Origin: Microstegium vimineum
Lineage: Eukaryota > Streptophyta > Magnoliopsida > Poales > Poaceae
Reading direction: 5' to 3'
Length of the DNA stretch: 64,000 nt
NCBI GenBank assembly: GCA_022036555.1
Contig: CM039120.1
Coordinates: 30,529,716 to 30,593,715 of the forward strand
Below are positions 1-12,287 of the stretch, piece after piece (the first letter of the stretch is position 1; each line of letters opens with the position of its first letter). The notes beneath the pieces are model-generated. The model was not told where the DNA came from. It saw nothing but the letters and a program-made list of their open reading frames with translations, and did not search any database. Both the position numbers and the translations under genes were made by a program.

Positions 1-2355
1 CAATCATAGACATTTCAAACTCTTTGGCCATCATGTTGCCAAACTCTTCACAAAACTCTTGATTGGTTGACCCAAAGATAATATCATCCACATAGATTTG
101 CAACACAAACAAGTCCTTCCCAATCTTCTTGGTGAATAGGGTAGTGTCAACCTTGCCCATAATGAATCCCTTAGAGAGGAGAAAGTCCCTCAACCTCTCA
201 TACCATGCTCTAGGTGCTTGCTTCAAGCCATATAATGCCTTTCTTAGCTTGTACACATGGTTGGGTTTCTTGTCATCTTCAAAACCGGGTGGTTGCTCCA
301 CATATACCAATTCATTGATGTACCCATTTAGAAATGCACTCTTCACATCCATTTGGTAGAGCTTGATGTTGTGAGCACAAGCATAAGCCAATACAATCCT
401 TATTGCTTCTAGCCTTGCCATCGGTGCATATGTTTCTCCAAAGTCAAGACCCTCTACTTGAGTGTACACTTGTGCAACTAGTCTTGCTTTGTTTCTCACC
501 ACTATCCCATCTTGATCTTGTTTGTTGCGAAAAACCTATCTTGTGCCAATAATATTGTGGTTCTTTGGTCTCTCAACAAGTTCCAAAACTTGATTTCTAG
601 TGAAGTTGTTGAGCTCTTCATGCATAGCATTCACCCAATCAATATCTTGCAAAGCTTCTTCAATCTTGGTTGGCTCAATAGATGATACAAATGAGTAATG
701 CTCACAAAATGAAGCCAATCTTGATCTTGTTTGTACACCACTAGTGATATCTCCAATAATGTGATCTATAGGATGATCTCTTGCAATAGATGTAGGTTGG
801 AGTGTTGGAAGTTGATTGCTTGTACTTGGTTGGTCGTTGGATTGAGATAATGAACTAGCCTCTTGTTGATGTTGAGTTGGAGTGGATGAACTAGCTTGAT
901 TGTCATTGAGTTACTCATTGGATGGACCATGCACTAGAAAGTCATTATCTTTCTCTTCATTCACTTGCCTCGGCCTAATGTCCCCAATATCCATGTTCTT
1001 CATTGCATTGGCCAATGGTTCACCTCTCATATCATTATGATTGTCATTTTCATCTTGAGAGCCATTAGTCTCATCAAACTCCACATCATGTACCTCCTCA
1101 ACTATGCCATGAGTAAGATTCCATACTCTATATGCTTTGCTTGTAGTTGAGTAGCCAAGTAGGAAGCCTTCATCACATTTCTTCTCAAATTTGCTCAATC
1201 TTGCACCTTTCTTCAAGATATAGCACTTGCAACCAAACACTCTAAAGTATGCAATATTTGTCTTTCTTCCATTCAATAGCTCATAAGGTGTCATCTCAAG
1301 CATCTTGTGGCAATAGAGTCGATTTCTATAATAGCAAGCCGTGTTGATAGCTTCAGCCCAAAAAGAATCACTCACATTGTATTCACTAAGCATAAATCTT
1401 GTCATATCAATGAGTGTCCTATTCTTCCTCTCAACAAGCCCATTTGATTAAGGTGTATACTTGGCCGAGAATTGATGTTTGGTTCCATATTTATCACATA
1501 GCTCATCAACTCTTGTATTCTTGAATTCACTACCATTGTCACTTCTTACTCTCTTGATAGTTGTTTCAAATTCATTTTGGCTTCTCTTGACAAAGATATT
1601 GAATGTATGAAATGTTTCACTCTTGTCACTAAGAAAGAATACCCATGTATATCTAGTGAAGTCATCAACTATCACAAAGCCATATTTGTTCCTCCAATGC
1701 TTGTGTATGCGGTTGGTCCAAACGAGTCCATATGCAAGAGCTCAAATGGTTTGCATGTACTCATCATTCTCTTGGTAGGGTGAGTGTTTCCAACTTGTTT
1801 GCCGTCTTGACAAGAGCTACAAAGCTTATTTTTCTCAAAGACCACATCTTTAAAGCCTCTAACTAGATCATGCTTGACTAGTTTATTCAATTGACTCATC
1901 CCAACATGACCAAGCTTTCTATGCCATAACCAACCCATGCTAGATTTGGATAGCAAGCAAGTTGATAATTGATTTTCACTAGCATTGAAATCAACCAAGT
2001 ATAGATTCTCATATCTAAAGCCTTTGAAGATCAAGTCAGAGCCATCTACACTTATGATCTCTACATCATCAACTCCAAAGATGCATTTGAAACCAAGATC
2101 ACAAAGTTGAGCTACGGATAGCAAGTTGAAGTTCAAGCTTTCTACTATCAACACATTGGATATGCTCATGTCATTGGATATTGCAATCTTACCAAGCCCT
2201 TTGACCTTGCCTTTGCCATTGTCACCAAATGTGATAGAATCAACCCCATTGCAATCATTTGGCTTAATAGAGTTGAACATTCTTGAATCTCCGGTCATAT
2301 GTTGAGTGCACCCACTATCAAGCACCCAATGCCTCCCTTTGGCTTTATAATTGAC
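1..2355 (-). pseudogene. pol: E1 pol (protease-integrase-RT), broken
   Basis: The frame opens at 2355 directly after a TAG at 2358-2356. Protease carries DSGCTQHMTG near 2320-2285. The GAG-pre-integrase zinc region (WLWHRKLGH, then CSSCQ) lies near 1930-1800. The integrase core (RSDNGSEF near 1530-1555) and its C-terminal part (YFRVFGCKCY) follow to about 911. RT motifs continue to the YVDDIIFG site near 78-98 at the window edge. Damage is plain: a TAA replaces a Gln codon at 1449, another stop lies near 911, and a TAG replaces a Trp codon near 536, so no complete polyprotein can be made. The missing C-terminal half lies outside the window. Confidence 0.88.
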
Positions 2356-2367
2356 CTACAAAACAAT

Positions 2368-4385
2368 TCAATTCTTCTTAGGTACCCATACTTGCTTGGG
2401 TCCTCCAAAGTTAGTGACTAAGGACTTAGGTACCCAAATAGCTTTCTTCTTTGAGATCTCATTGGGAGTACTCATGTACTTAGCTATCACACCTTTCTTG
2501 CCCTTGGTAAGAGTATAACTAGAATCAAAGCGAATAGATGCATGTGTAAATTTTATCTTGCTTAGATTTAGTTTGCAATGTTGCTCATCATGCCCTACTT
2601 GCTTGCAACTTGAGCAAAACCGACCATTGCTCTTCACAAAGCGAGGCTTTGGAGTTGCAAAGGCTGCCTTGCCTTTCTTGGGGGTATAGCCAAGTCCCTC
2701 TTTGCAAAGGGAGAACCTTTGACTACCCAAGCACTTAAGAAAGCAGGCGTCTCCACCATAGGCATTGCCTAAGGCTAGAGTGAGCTTACCAACCTCCTTC
2801 TTAAGGGTCTCATTCTCAACCATTAGTGAAACATCACTAGTGAAGTCATCACTAGTAGAAGAGGTAGAGTTAGAAGTGCTACAAGAAGGGTTAGTTGGGG
2901 TGATGATGATGGGTTCATAGAATGATTCATTGACTATGTCACAAGTTATTCCCATGTTATTTGTTTGAACATGCTCTTTCTCCTTTTGCTCAACAAGAGA
3001 TGAGTGAGCCTTTTCAAGCTTAGAGTGAGCTTTGCCAAGATTCTCATGGGCATCCTCTAGCCTCTCATGAGTAAGATTGAGCTCATCAAAGGATTGCTTG
3101 AGAGCTTGAAGCTCTTTCCGCAATGCTTTACACTCCTTTCTCTTGAGGTCAAAGTGAGTCTTAGCATCTTCCAACATTTCAATTAGTTCATCTTTAGTGG
3201 GTTCATCATCATCATCATCACTAGAGTCACTCTCATCATCGGATTGTACCTTAGTGGGTCGAACCATGAATCATGTAGATGGAGTGTCAAAGAGAGAGAT
3301 CTTGTTCTTCATAGCAATGCTTGCAAGAGCGTTTTTCTTGCTTGATCTCTTCTCATCATCACTTGAGTCATCATCATCACTTGAATCACTATCCCAAGTG
3401 ACAACATATGAGCCTCCCTTCTTTCTCTTCTTGAGAGTCATCTTGCTCTCTTTCTTCTTGCCCTTCTTCTCATCTTCATTGTCACTATGAAGAGGACAAT
3501 CCGCAATGAGATGATCCTTGCTATTGCACTTGAAGCATCTTCTATCCTTCTCATTGAACTTGTGTGAGTTCTTCTTCCTCCTTGCTCTATACATGTCTTC
3601 TTCATGAACTTGCCACATTTCTTAACAAATAGAGCCATCTTCTCTTCATCATCATCACTATCACTTGAGCATTCATCATAGCTTGATTCATCACACTTTT
3701 CTTTGCCCCTTGATGATGATGTGGCTTTGAATGCCACACTCTTCTTCTTCTCATCCTTCTTCTCCTTGTTCTCTCTTATCTTGTCCTTGTCCTCTCTAAA
3801 GGTGTCATCGGTAATCACCTCACCAAGAACTTGGTTTGGTGTCATTGTGTCCAATCCACTTCTCACCAATAGAGTGACTAGCATTTCAAATCTTGATGGA
3901 AGACTTCTCAAGAATTTGAATGAGAAATCCTTGTTCTCCACCTTCTCTCCAAGTGACTTGAGCTCATTGACAAGCACTTCAAGCCTATTGAACATTTCTG
4001 GCACATTCTCATCTTCCTTCATCTTGAAACTAGCAAACTTCTCCTTCAAGATATATGATTTGGCCCCCTTCATGGATTGAGTCCCCTCATAAGACTCTTC
4101 AAGCTTCTTCCATGCATCATGAGAACTCTCAATGTTCTTGATTTTCTCAAAGACTTATTTTGAGATTGCATCATGGATGGCACTCAATGCAATATCATTG
4201 TTTTGGAGCTTATCCTCCTCAGCCACGGTGGGTGCCTCTTCATTAACCACCTCAAACTTCTTGTCGACCACCAACCATACCTTCCGGTTGATTGATTTGA
4301 TATGGGTGGTCATCAATGCCTTCCAATAGCTATAATCGGTGCCATAAAACTTGGGTGGCCTCTTGGTGTTGTTGATAAGAGTCAT
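2368..4385 (-). pseudogene. gag: E1 gag, broken
   Basis: It starts at ATG 4385 with the copia gag N-terminus (PPKFYGTDYSYWK) and ends at a TGA just before pol. The middle holds the gag core, then a first CCHC knuckle (CFKCNSKDHLIADC, near 3494-3535). An acidic Ser/Asp-rich stretch, a coiled-coil-like Leu/Lys/Glu segment (about 2980-3190) and a second knuckle (CSSCKQVGHDEQHC, near 2575-2616) follow. An in-frame TAA near 4155, a frameshift near 3600 and a TGA near 3270 break it. The long C-terminal extension with a second knuckle is shared with E4 and typical of Sirevirus gag. Confidence 0.88.
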
Positions 4386-4428
4386 TTTAACACCATGGGA
4401 TGTTAAGCCTTTGTATGACGGTGTACTA

Positions 4429-4440
4429 GCTCCGATACCA
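4429..4440 (-). other. E1 primer-binding site
   Basis: Minus-strand TGGTATCGGAGC is one base from the usual initiator-Met tRNA complement TGGTATCAGAGC. It lies two bases inside the 5' LTR, as expected for copia elements. Confidence 0.85.
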
Positions 4441-4442
4441 CT

Positions 4443-6366
4443 TGAAAGGTCTAGGAATGGCTAGAGGGGGGTGAATAACCTAATAAAAAACTACAACAAC
4501 ACTTAGGCAAACTTGTTAGAACACAACACGGCATAAGCAAGTTTGCACTAGCTCTAAGGGTCGGCAAGCCCCCTACCAATTCTAGTTACTAGCAAGAAAA
4601 CAACTAGAGCACACAAACTAGCTAGCAAACTAGAAAGCTCTAAACAAGGCTACACAAGCTAGAGAGCTACTCTACTTTGCAAGAATGTAAAGAATGTAAA
4701 TGCAAACCTAGAGATAGGAAGGTTATACCGCCGAGAAGAGAATACCAATCAATCAATAGATAGCCAATGAGAATCCTCGGAAGAGAGACAATGAGACACA
4801 ATATTTTTTACCAAGGTTCCCTTGTTTGCGAACAAGCTAGTCCTTGTTGTGACGATTCACCTACTTGGAGGTTCACGCGCTAATTGGCATCACACGCCAA
4901 ACCCGTCACCGGGTGCCGCAAAACCAACACAAGATAGGGATCCACAAGTCACGCGCAATCCACTAGAGATACCTTTTGCGAACTCCCGCGGGGAAGGTTC
5001 AAGAACCCCTCACAATCCACCGATCGGAGCCGGAGATAATCACCTTCCTCCACTCAATGATCCTCGTCGCACCAAGCCATCTAGTAGATGGCAATCTCCA
5101 AGAATAACAAGAGCTTCCGCGATGACGACGATCACCAAGTGCCACTAGTATGCGATCAAAGAAGCAATGCACTTGGTTCACTCAATCTCTCATGAAATTA
5201 GCAAGTGTATCAATGAGATGAGTGGTGGAGGCTCTCACAAATGAGAACTAGAGTGTGAGTGATGAAAATGTGCAAGAGGTGCCCCAAAGGGCCGGCCATA
5301 CAACCATATATAGCCTCCACTCACAACTAGCCGTTTTGCCAAAAGAACACAGCTTCTGCGCCACCTCCGGACGCAAGGAATAGTGCGGGGTCCGGACCAT
5401 CAACAACATCCAGACGCCCCCACACAACAGAGACAGCTCCTCTGTTAACCACTCCGGACGCGACCTCCAGTCGCACGCACCGCGCTGTCCGGACTAACGC
5501 GCACGCGTTCGGTCACCTGCCGATTCAAACAGCTTCTTTCCCGCTCGCGCCATAGCCAGCCACGTGGCTCCGGACACACCTGTTCACAGGGTTCGGATCC
5601 ACTGTTCATCGGGTCTGGAAATATTTTCCCGAGCACTCGAGAACACCCGAGAGCTCCCAAGAGCTAGCGGCACCTCTGGACGCAAGTCCGGAGCCTCAGT
5701 CCGGACCAACACCAGCGTCCGGATCACCTCCACCAGAAACAACAGAGAGCGCTAGACTCCGGACCCTGCATCCGGAGCTCTGCGTCCGGACCTCAAACAG
5801 CGTCCGAATGCCTCTCCTCAGCTGAGCAGACCTAGGGTATGCCTCCGGACCCATCTCTGATGGTCCGTACAGCACCAAACCCTAGCGTCCAGACCTCTGT
5901 CCGAAGCTCATTCTTGCTGCCCAAACACTTCTCAAACTTCTCCAAGCTTCCAAGAGCTAACACTAAGTGATCTCAACACTTATGCACGTGTGTTAGCTTT
6001 TAGTTCACAATTATCTTGGAATTAGTTGGTTGTTTCACTAGTTCAATTGATTTTAAATGCAATGCAATGAACCTAGTGGCACATGATAACCGCAATCATT
6101 CACGAGAGCTCCCTCCTTGATAGTACGGCTATCTATCCTAAATGTGATCTCACCCTCTATGGTGACTTGATCACTAAACCGAAAAAGGTTCCTATATCAC
6201 CTTTGCCTTCACACCATTTTCCTTTGCACCACCATGCTAGAGCTTGTGCCATCCACTTGATCCACCTTGCTCCATCACATGGCATGTACTAACCTATCTC
6301 ATGACTCACACTTAGAGATCAAGGTTAGTACTTAGGTAGGTTTCATCAATTACTCAAAACCAAACA
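4443..6366 (-). repeat. E1 5' LTR (about 1.92 kb)
   Basis: On the minus strand it starts TGTTTGGTTTTGAG at 6366 and ends CCTTTCA at 4443, two bases before the PBS. The start matches that of the E4 LTR (44849). The stretch 5340-5910 is full of TCCGGA/CCGGACGC-type palindromic motifs. The partner LTR is outside the window, so age cannot be estimated. No target duplication can be checked because only one end is present. Confidence 0.85.
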
Positions 6367-8184
6367 CATGGGGACTCTCACTTGCATCCTTTGGCTTCTC
6401 TTCAAGTGTCCACACTTGGTTCCGAGTGAAGTTGTTGAGTTCCTCATGCATGGCATTCACCCAATCCGGATCCGCAAGTGTTTCTTCAACACTAGTAGGC
6501 TCAACAAAGGAAACAAATGAGTGATGTTCAACATAAGATGCAAGTCTAGAATGAGTCATAACTCCCTTTGATGGACTCCCTATGATTTGGTCATGGGGGT
6601 GAGCTTGAAGGATAGGTTTGATCTTCTATTGATCTCTTGAGGAGGGGGATGTGATGCTTCAACATTGCTTACTTTGGCCTCGGCTTGATCTTGAGGGATG
6701 TGAGTGTCTTCTTGAGCTTCCCTCACTTGTTCTTCATCAACTTGAGGCGTGTGTGGTGGAGAAGAAACTTGATTTGCTTCATCTTCACCTTCTTCCACCA
6801 ATTGCGGATTGATAGCACCAATTGGCATATTCTTCATTGCCTTCCTCAAGGGTTCATCACCTACATCAATATCCTCAAGCACTCCTTGGGAGCCATTAGT
6901 TTCATCAAACTCCAAGTCATACGTTTCTTCAACTAAGCCGGTGGCTTTGTTAAATACACGGTATGCCTTGGATTTAAGCGAATATCCAACAAGGAAACTA
7001 ATGTCACACCGCCGTTAGAATTTACCCAAGTGTTGGCGCTTCTTGTAGATGTACACTTTGCAACCAAACACCCGACAGAATGAAATATCTGGCTTCTTCC
7101 CATTGACAAGCTCATAGGGGGTCTTCTTCAATAGCCTTTGGACGAAGAGACAGTTTGCCGCATAGCAAGCGGTGTTGATTGCCTCTGCCCAAAACTTCTC
7201 CGGAGTGTTGTACTCATCAAGCATAGACATTGCTAGAGTTATGAGAGTCCGGTTCTTCCTCTCTACAACACCATTTTGTTGTGGAGTATATGTGGCGGAT
7301 ACCTCATGCTTGATCCCCACTTCATCACAATAATCCTCAATCTTTGTGTTCACAAATTCGGTGCCATTGTCACTTCTAATCTTCTTGATCTTCACATCAA
7401 ATTAATTTTGAGCTCATGTAGCAAACTTCTTGAAGATGCCTTGTGTCTCTCCCTTGTCTTGAAGAAAGAATACCCAAGTGTACCGAGAGTAGTCATCCAC
7501 TACCACCAAGCAAAAGAGATTTCCTCCAAGACTAGCATAAGTGGTAGGGCCAAATAGATCCATGTGTAGCAACTCTAGGACTCTTGAGGTTGACATGAAA
7601 GCTTTGGTTGGATGAGTGTTTGCCACTTGCTTGCCAGCTTGACAAGCACTACACAATTTGTCCTTCTCAAACACCACATCCTTGATTCCTCTAACCATAT
7701 CCTTCTTGACAAGCTTCTTCAAGGTTGACATGCCCACATGTGCTAATCTTCTATGCCATAGCCAACCCAAAGAATTCTTGGAGAATAGACAAGTTTGCAA
7801 GCTAGCCTCATTGGAAGTGAAGTCCACTAGATATAAGTTGTTGTGACGGAAGCCCTTGAATATCAATGATGAATCATCCACCTTGGTCACAACAACCTCA
7901 CTTGGAGTGAAGAGACATTGGAATCCGAGATCACACAATTGACCAACCGATAGCAAGTTGAAGCTCAAAGATTGCACTAGCAAGACATTGGAAATTGATT
8001 GATCTTGGGAGATAGCCACTTTGCCTAAGCCTTGAACTTTGCCCTTTGAATTATTCCCAAAAGTAATCTTGTCTTGATTTGCACAATCCTCATCAAGTGT
8101 GGTGAACATCCGGGGGTCACCGGTCATATGTTGAGTGCAACCACTATCAATCATCCAATGACTTCCACCGGTCTTGTAGTTCAC
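6367..8184 (-). pseudogene. pol: E2 pol (protease-integrase-RT N-terminus), cut by E1
   Basis: The frame opens at 8184, directly after TAG at 8187-8185. Protease DSGCTQHMTGDPRMF lies near 8145-8100, and the pre-integrase WLWHRRLAHVGM and CSACQ near 7770-7640. The integrase core is split by a stop near 7413 (RSDNGTEF near 7360-7385, VVERKNRTL near 7250-7275). The C-terminal part runs to about 6900. A variable Pro/Glu-rich linker leads to the RT start (DWVNAMHEELNNFTRNQVW, near 6420-6480), which is cut off by the E1 LTR. At least one frameshift near 7015 and stops near 6933 and 6580 show that it is dead. Confidence 0.86.
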
Positions 8185-8205
8185 CTACACACAAGCAAAT
8201 TGGAG

Positions 8206-10434
8206 TTAAGCTTGTTGTTTGGGAACCCACTCAAAGCGGGGCTCCATTGCCTTGGTAACCAACTCCTTTGCAACCCAAAGAACTCTAGGCTTGTTCTTCA
8301 TTGGTGGACCAAGAAACACTACTAGTGGTCTACCCTTGTTATCCTTCTTGATGACATAGTGAGCATCATGAGCAAATGGCCTAGTGTGCTTGGGTAAGGT
8401 CTTGGGTGGTTGAGTCTTGCAATCATAAGCGAAATGACCCACTTGACCACACTCAAAGCATCTTGTTGGCTTGGGCTTTGAGTACTCTTGATTATAGCCA
8501 TTGTTCTTGTTCTTGTAGTAGTTCTTGGCCTCAATCTTGACCTTGGCCTTCATCACTTGGTTCTCCTTGAACCCAATACCGGTCTTGTCATTCTTCATGA
8601 TGGTATTCATCAAGAGCTCACTTTGAAGGTTGTGACCCTTGGTGAACTTCTCAAAGCCACTAGCAAGCTTGGTCTTGTAATTCTTGAGCTTAGAAATTTC
8701 TTCTCTAAGAGAGTTGATCAAGGTGATAGCATCTTTAGCTTCTTCTTCCTTGGTCGACTTGATGGTGAAGGGCTTGTTTGCCTTGAGGTTGATTAGCTCT
8801 TCCTTGAGCTTTGAGTTCTCTTCCCTCATCTCCACATAATCATCATACTTGTCAGCTTCAACAACTGTATTTCCCTTGCACTTAGCACTTTGCTCAAGAG
8901 CCACATCATCAATCAAGATATCACAAGAGGTAGCACTTGCACACTTAGCACACGGGTTAGTAGCAACATGTGTAGCAAGATCTTGAGTAAGCAATTCATT
9001 TGCTACCACTAGTGTTCCATGATCGTGTTTCACTTGGTTGTAGTCATCTTTTAGCAAGTTATACCTTGTATGGAGCTCTTGTGATGACCACTCAAGCTTA
9101 TCATGTTTCTCATTGGCTTCCTTAAGAGAGGCTTTGAGCTCCCTAGTGCTAGATGTGAGAGAATTGATCTCGAGCTTCAAATCATCATTAGCACTAGACA
9201 AGGCATCAAGCTTAGCATGCAAGTTATCTTTGATCTCAAATAGTTTGTCATTTTTACCCTTGTACTTCCTTATGAAGCTAGAGTACTTTTGCAAATTTTC
9301 ATTAGCTCATCATAGGATGGTGTGTTTTCATCATCACTATCACTACCACTTGAGTCACCACTATCATCATCATCCTCTTTTTGTACCTTGTCACCTTTGG
9401 CCATGAGGCAAAAGTGTGTAGAGGATGAGCCCGGCGATGAAGGAGGAGGTGGCAGTGGAATAGAAGAACCAATCACCAAGGCGGCCACTTTCTCTTCTTC
9501 ACTCTTATCACTGGAGGAGTCACTTGAATCTTCAATATCGGTGAGCCAATCACCCACAATGTAAGCCTTGTCATCCTTCTTCTTCTTGTGGAAGTTGAAG
9601 TTCTTATTCTTCTTGTATGGCTTCCTTGAAGAGCTTGTGAAGAATTTTTCTTCTTTTGAGTCAAACTTGACTCCATTCTTGTTTAGCCTCTTCAACATCT
9701 TGGTGGTCTTCTTCACCATGAGAGCGATGTTGTCTTTATCATCTTCACTTGACTCCTCAACCACCAATTGGATCTTGCACTTTTCTTTGGTAGAAGCTTT
9801 GAGGGCCAAGTCCTTCTCCTTCTTCTTGGTGGAGGATGAAGAGCCACCATCACCAATCTTCATGTACATATCATGAGCATTGATCTTGCCCAACACTTGT
9901 GTTGGTGTAGATGTTGAGAGATCTCCTTGGTGAAGCATGGTGACAGTGTGTCCATACTTGTCAATTGGCAAGACACAAAGAATCTTGCACACCACATCTG
10001 GTGGAGACATTTGGGTGAGCCCAAAGCCATTCAATTCCTCTACAAGAATGTTAAGACGTGAGTACATTTCATTAGCATTTTCATTGGAAAGCATGGTAAA
10101 GGAATTCAACTTAGCCATGACCAAGTGGTAGCGCTCCTCACGCTCCCACTTGGTCCCCTCATGTAGTGCACAAACGTTTGTCCAAACATCATGCGCGGTT
10201 TTGCAATTCCGCACACGGTTGAACACATCCTTGCAAATGCCTCGGAAAAAGAATGTTCTTTGCCTTAGCATTGTTCTTCTCAAAGAAGGGATCCTCGGCG
10301 AACACTGATCCGCCTATGGTGGCGGCTTTGTGAACGCCAACATCCACAGCCTCAAGGTAGGCCTCCATCCGCACTTTCCAATAAGGAAAGTCATCCCCAT
10401 CGAACATGGGTGGCGGTCCATCCCCATGGGACAT
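8206..10434 (-). pseudogene. gag: E2 gag, frameshifted
   Basis: It begins at ATG 10434 (PPPMFDGDDFPYWKVRMEAYL), the usual copia gag N-terminus. A frameshift near 10250 moves the frame to the long segment ending near 9270. A further switch near 9290 leads to the C-terminal 362-codon segment with coiled-coil-like repeats and one CCHC knuckle (near 8420-8465). It ends at TAA just before the pol-opening TAG. Compared with E1 and E4 it lacks the first knuckle. Confidence 0.85.
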
Positions 10435-10472
10435 ATTGCTCTAGGCGGTGAAGCCTAATTTAGAGCAACAAG

Positions 10473-10484
10473 GCTCTGATACCA
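10473..10484 (-). other. E2 primer-binding site
   Basis: Minus-strand TGGTATCAGAGC is a perfect initiator-Met tRNA complement, adjacent to the LTR that begins at 10486. Confidence 0.9.
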
Positions 10485-10485
10485 A

Positions 10486-12025
10486 TGGAAAGGATCAAGA
10501 TGCCCAAGACGGGGTGAATTGGGCTTGTTTTAAATTTCTAAAGAAAATATGAAAACCTATCAAATGTCAATCACCCTCTAGTGCCTACCGGTTGTGTGTC
10601 CTAGCTAGAAAGCGGTAGCAAGGCATAGAATTGAAAGACAACCTACACAATTCTAGTGGGAATGTAAAGAACAAGACGGAATGTAAATGCAACAAAGTAA
10701 AGAGCTCGGGAAAGAGAATTTTGACACGGCGATGTTTTCTTGAGGTATCGAGGAGTCAACACTCCCCCCTAGTCCTTGTTGGAGCACCTCGCAAGGTATA
10801 GCTCCCCTCAATCCCACACAAGGGATGAGTGCTCTCTACAGGCTGATTCTTCGCCACTCCGGCTGGTGAATCGCCGACAACCGATCACAGAAGCTTGGAG
10901 AAGGGGCGCCAACAATCTTTCGGCGATCACCTTCCTTCGATCACCACCAAACTGTCTAGGTGTTGTCGAATACCAAGAGTAACAAGCACAAGACCTTCAC
11001 TTGACAAACTCAAGGTTAGGAAGGTGGATGGATGCACACTTGTCACTCCTAATCACCCTAGGAGGGAAGAACAAGATGGATTCTCTCAAATCTCTCCCTC
11101 TCTAGGCACTTGGCTCTCCAAGAACTCTCTCAAGGGTCCTCCAGGTGTAACAATGGCCAAGAGTGCTACTTGGGACGAAATGGGTGGCTATAAATAGTCC
11201 CCACCTCCAAAACTAGTTGTTTCTTGCTTTTTCTCTTTTCTGCGAAGGCACCGGACTAGTCCGGAGCCCATACCACCGAACCATGCAACCTGGTCCGGAG
11301 CTCACTCTCTGAGAAAATTTCCACTTGAGCCAGGGACCACCGGACTACTCTGCATAGTCAGGTGCCTAGTTCGGAGCCTCTGGTTCGGAGCCTAGGAGCT
11401 CAGTGCATAGATTTGAGCTGCTGCTGAGTACTGTTGGACTAGTCGTCGGCCCAGCCATCGGACTAGTCCGGAGCCTCTTCTCCGGCTCACTCAAGAATCC
11501 AGGGCCACCGGACCAATAGCCATTAGTCTAGTGCCCTCCGGACAGGTGGTTCGGAGCCTCTTCCACAAACCATAGCCTAAGGCAGGGCCACCGGACCACT
11601 TGCCATGGTCCGGAGCCTCCTAGGCAAACTAGTCCGGAGCCTATTTCACCCCCTTCTTCACTTCTTCTCACCAGGTCTCTTGAAGGGGTTTTGCTCCTAC
11701 CAACTTAAGGTACACCAAGGGCTGATAGCAGGGTCTCTAGGACTAGTTGTGACAAATGTGCATACACCAACACTCCCAACCTCTCCTAGGTCAAGCTACT
11801 AACCTTATACCCCCCTTAATAGTACGGTCAAAGGAAGAACAAAGCCCTAGTCTATACTTAGTGCCCTTCTCACACCTTGTGGCACTAAGACCTAGTCTAG
11901 TCTTCACCTTAAAGATTCATCCTTTGAAACCGAAATCGAATTCCATCTTGGGGCATGAATACCATTAATCCCATTCACTTGCATCACTTATGACCTAACT
12001 TAATCAAGTTTGCCTCTGCACAACA
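10486..12025 (-). repeat. E2 5' LTR (about 1.54 kb)
   Basis: The inner end at 10486 reads CCTTTCCA on the minus strand. The outer end is placed at TGTTGTGCAGAGG (12025); 12027 is also possible. The stretch 11240-11640 carries many copies of CCGGACTAGTCCGGAG-like palindromic motifs. The flank beyond 12026 belongs to element A. Confidence 0.75.
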
Positions 12026-12287
12026 CACGTTAGTCATAGTGTATACGGCCAGAACCTATATACGGCCACGATACGGCCGACGACTCTACAAGCAGCATGG
12101 CTTTTCGCCCAGCGTCTGCAGGAATGGTCTCCATAAGCCCTGGTCACGCCACGATCGAGCCTCTCAGAAAAGGGCCCTGTCTATGGCATCTCCCTAAGCG
12201 TGCATGGGCTGCTCGCCCTCTGCGCCGCGGGTTGCCAGCTGCGCGCCTCCTTGGGAGTCCTTATGTATCCTACGCGTACAGAGGCAC
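12026..12287. other. Element A internal fragment
   Basis: GC-rich stretch with no recognised protein, separated from its probable continuation at 15969 by the inserted LTR-like unit. The 71-codon open frame at 12097-12312 runs across the insertion boundary and is not supported as a gene. Confidence 0.4.

Larger units (their letters stand above)
1..6366 (-). mobile_element. E1: Sirevirus-type Ty1/copia retrotransposon, 3' part outside window
   Basis: Read on the minus strand it shows, in order, a 5' LTR (4443-6366), a PBS, gag and pol (protease, integrase, start of reverse transcriptase) up to the window edge. The 3' end of pol and the 3' LTR lie to the left of position 1. Gag carries two CCHC zinc knuckles, as in E4, and E1 and E4 gag are clearly related. 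Premature stops break both gag and pol. E1 lies inside E2: at 6366/6367 sequence changes directly from the E1 LTR to E2 reverse transcriptase. The clade assignment rests on gene order, gag style and LTR size. Confidence 0.9.
6367..12025 (-). mobile_element. E2: second Ty1/copia retrotransposon, interrupted by E1
   Basis: Minus-strand order is LTR (10486-about 12025), PBS, gag and pol. Pol stops abruptly in reverse transcriptase at 6367, where the E1 LTR begins; the rest of E2 must lie left of the window. Its gag has one zinc knuckle (CFECGQVGHFAYDC) and long coiled-coil segments, so it is a different family from E1 and E4, although pol is similar. E2 is in turn inserted in the Tat-like element A. 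Confidence 0.88.
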
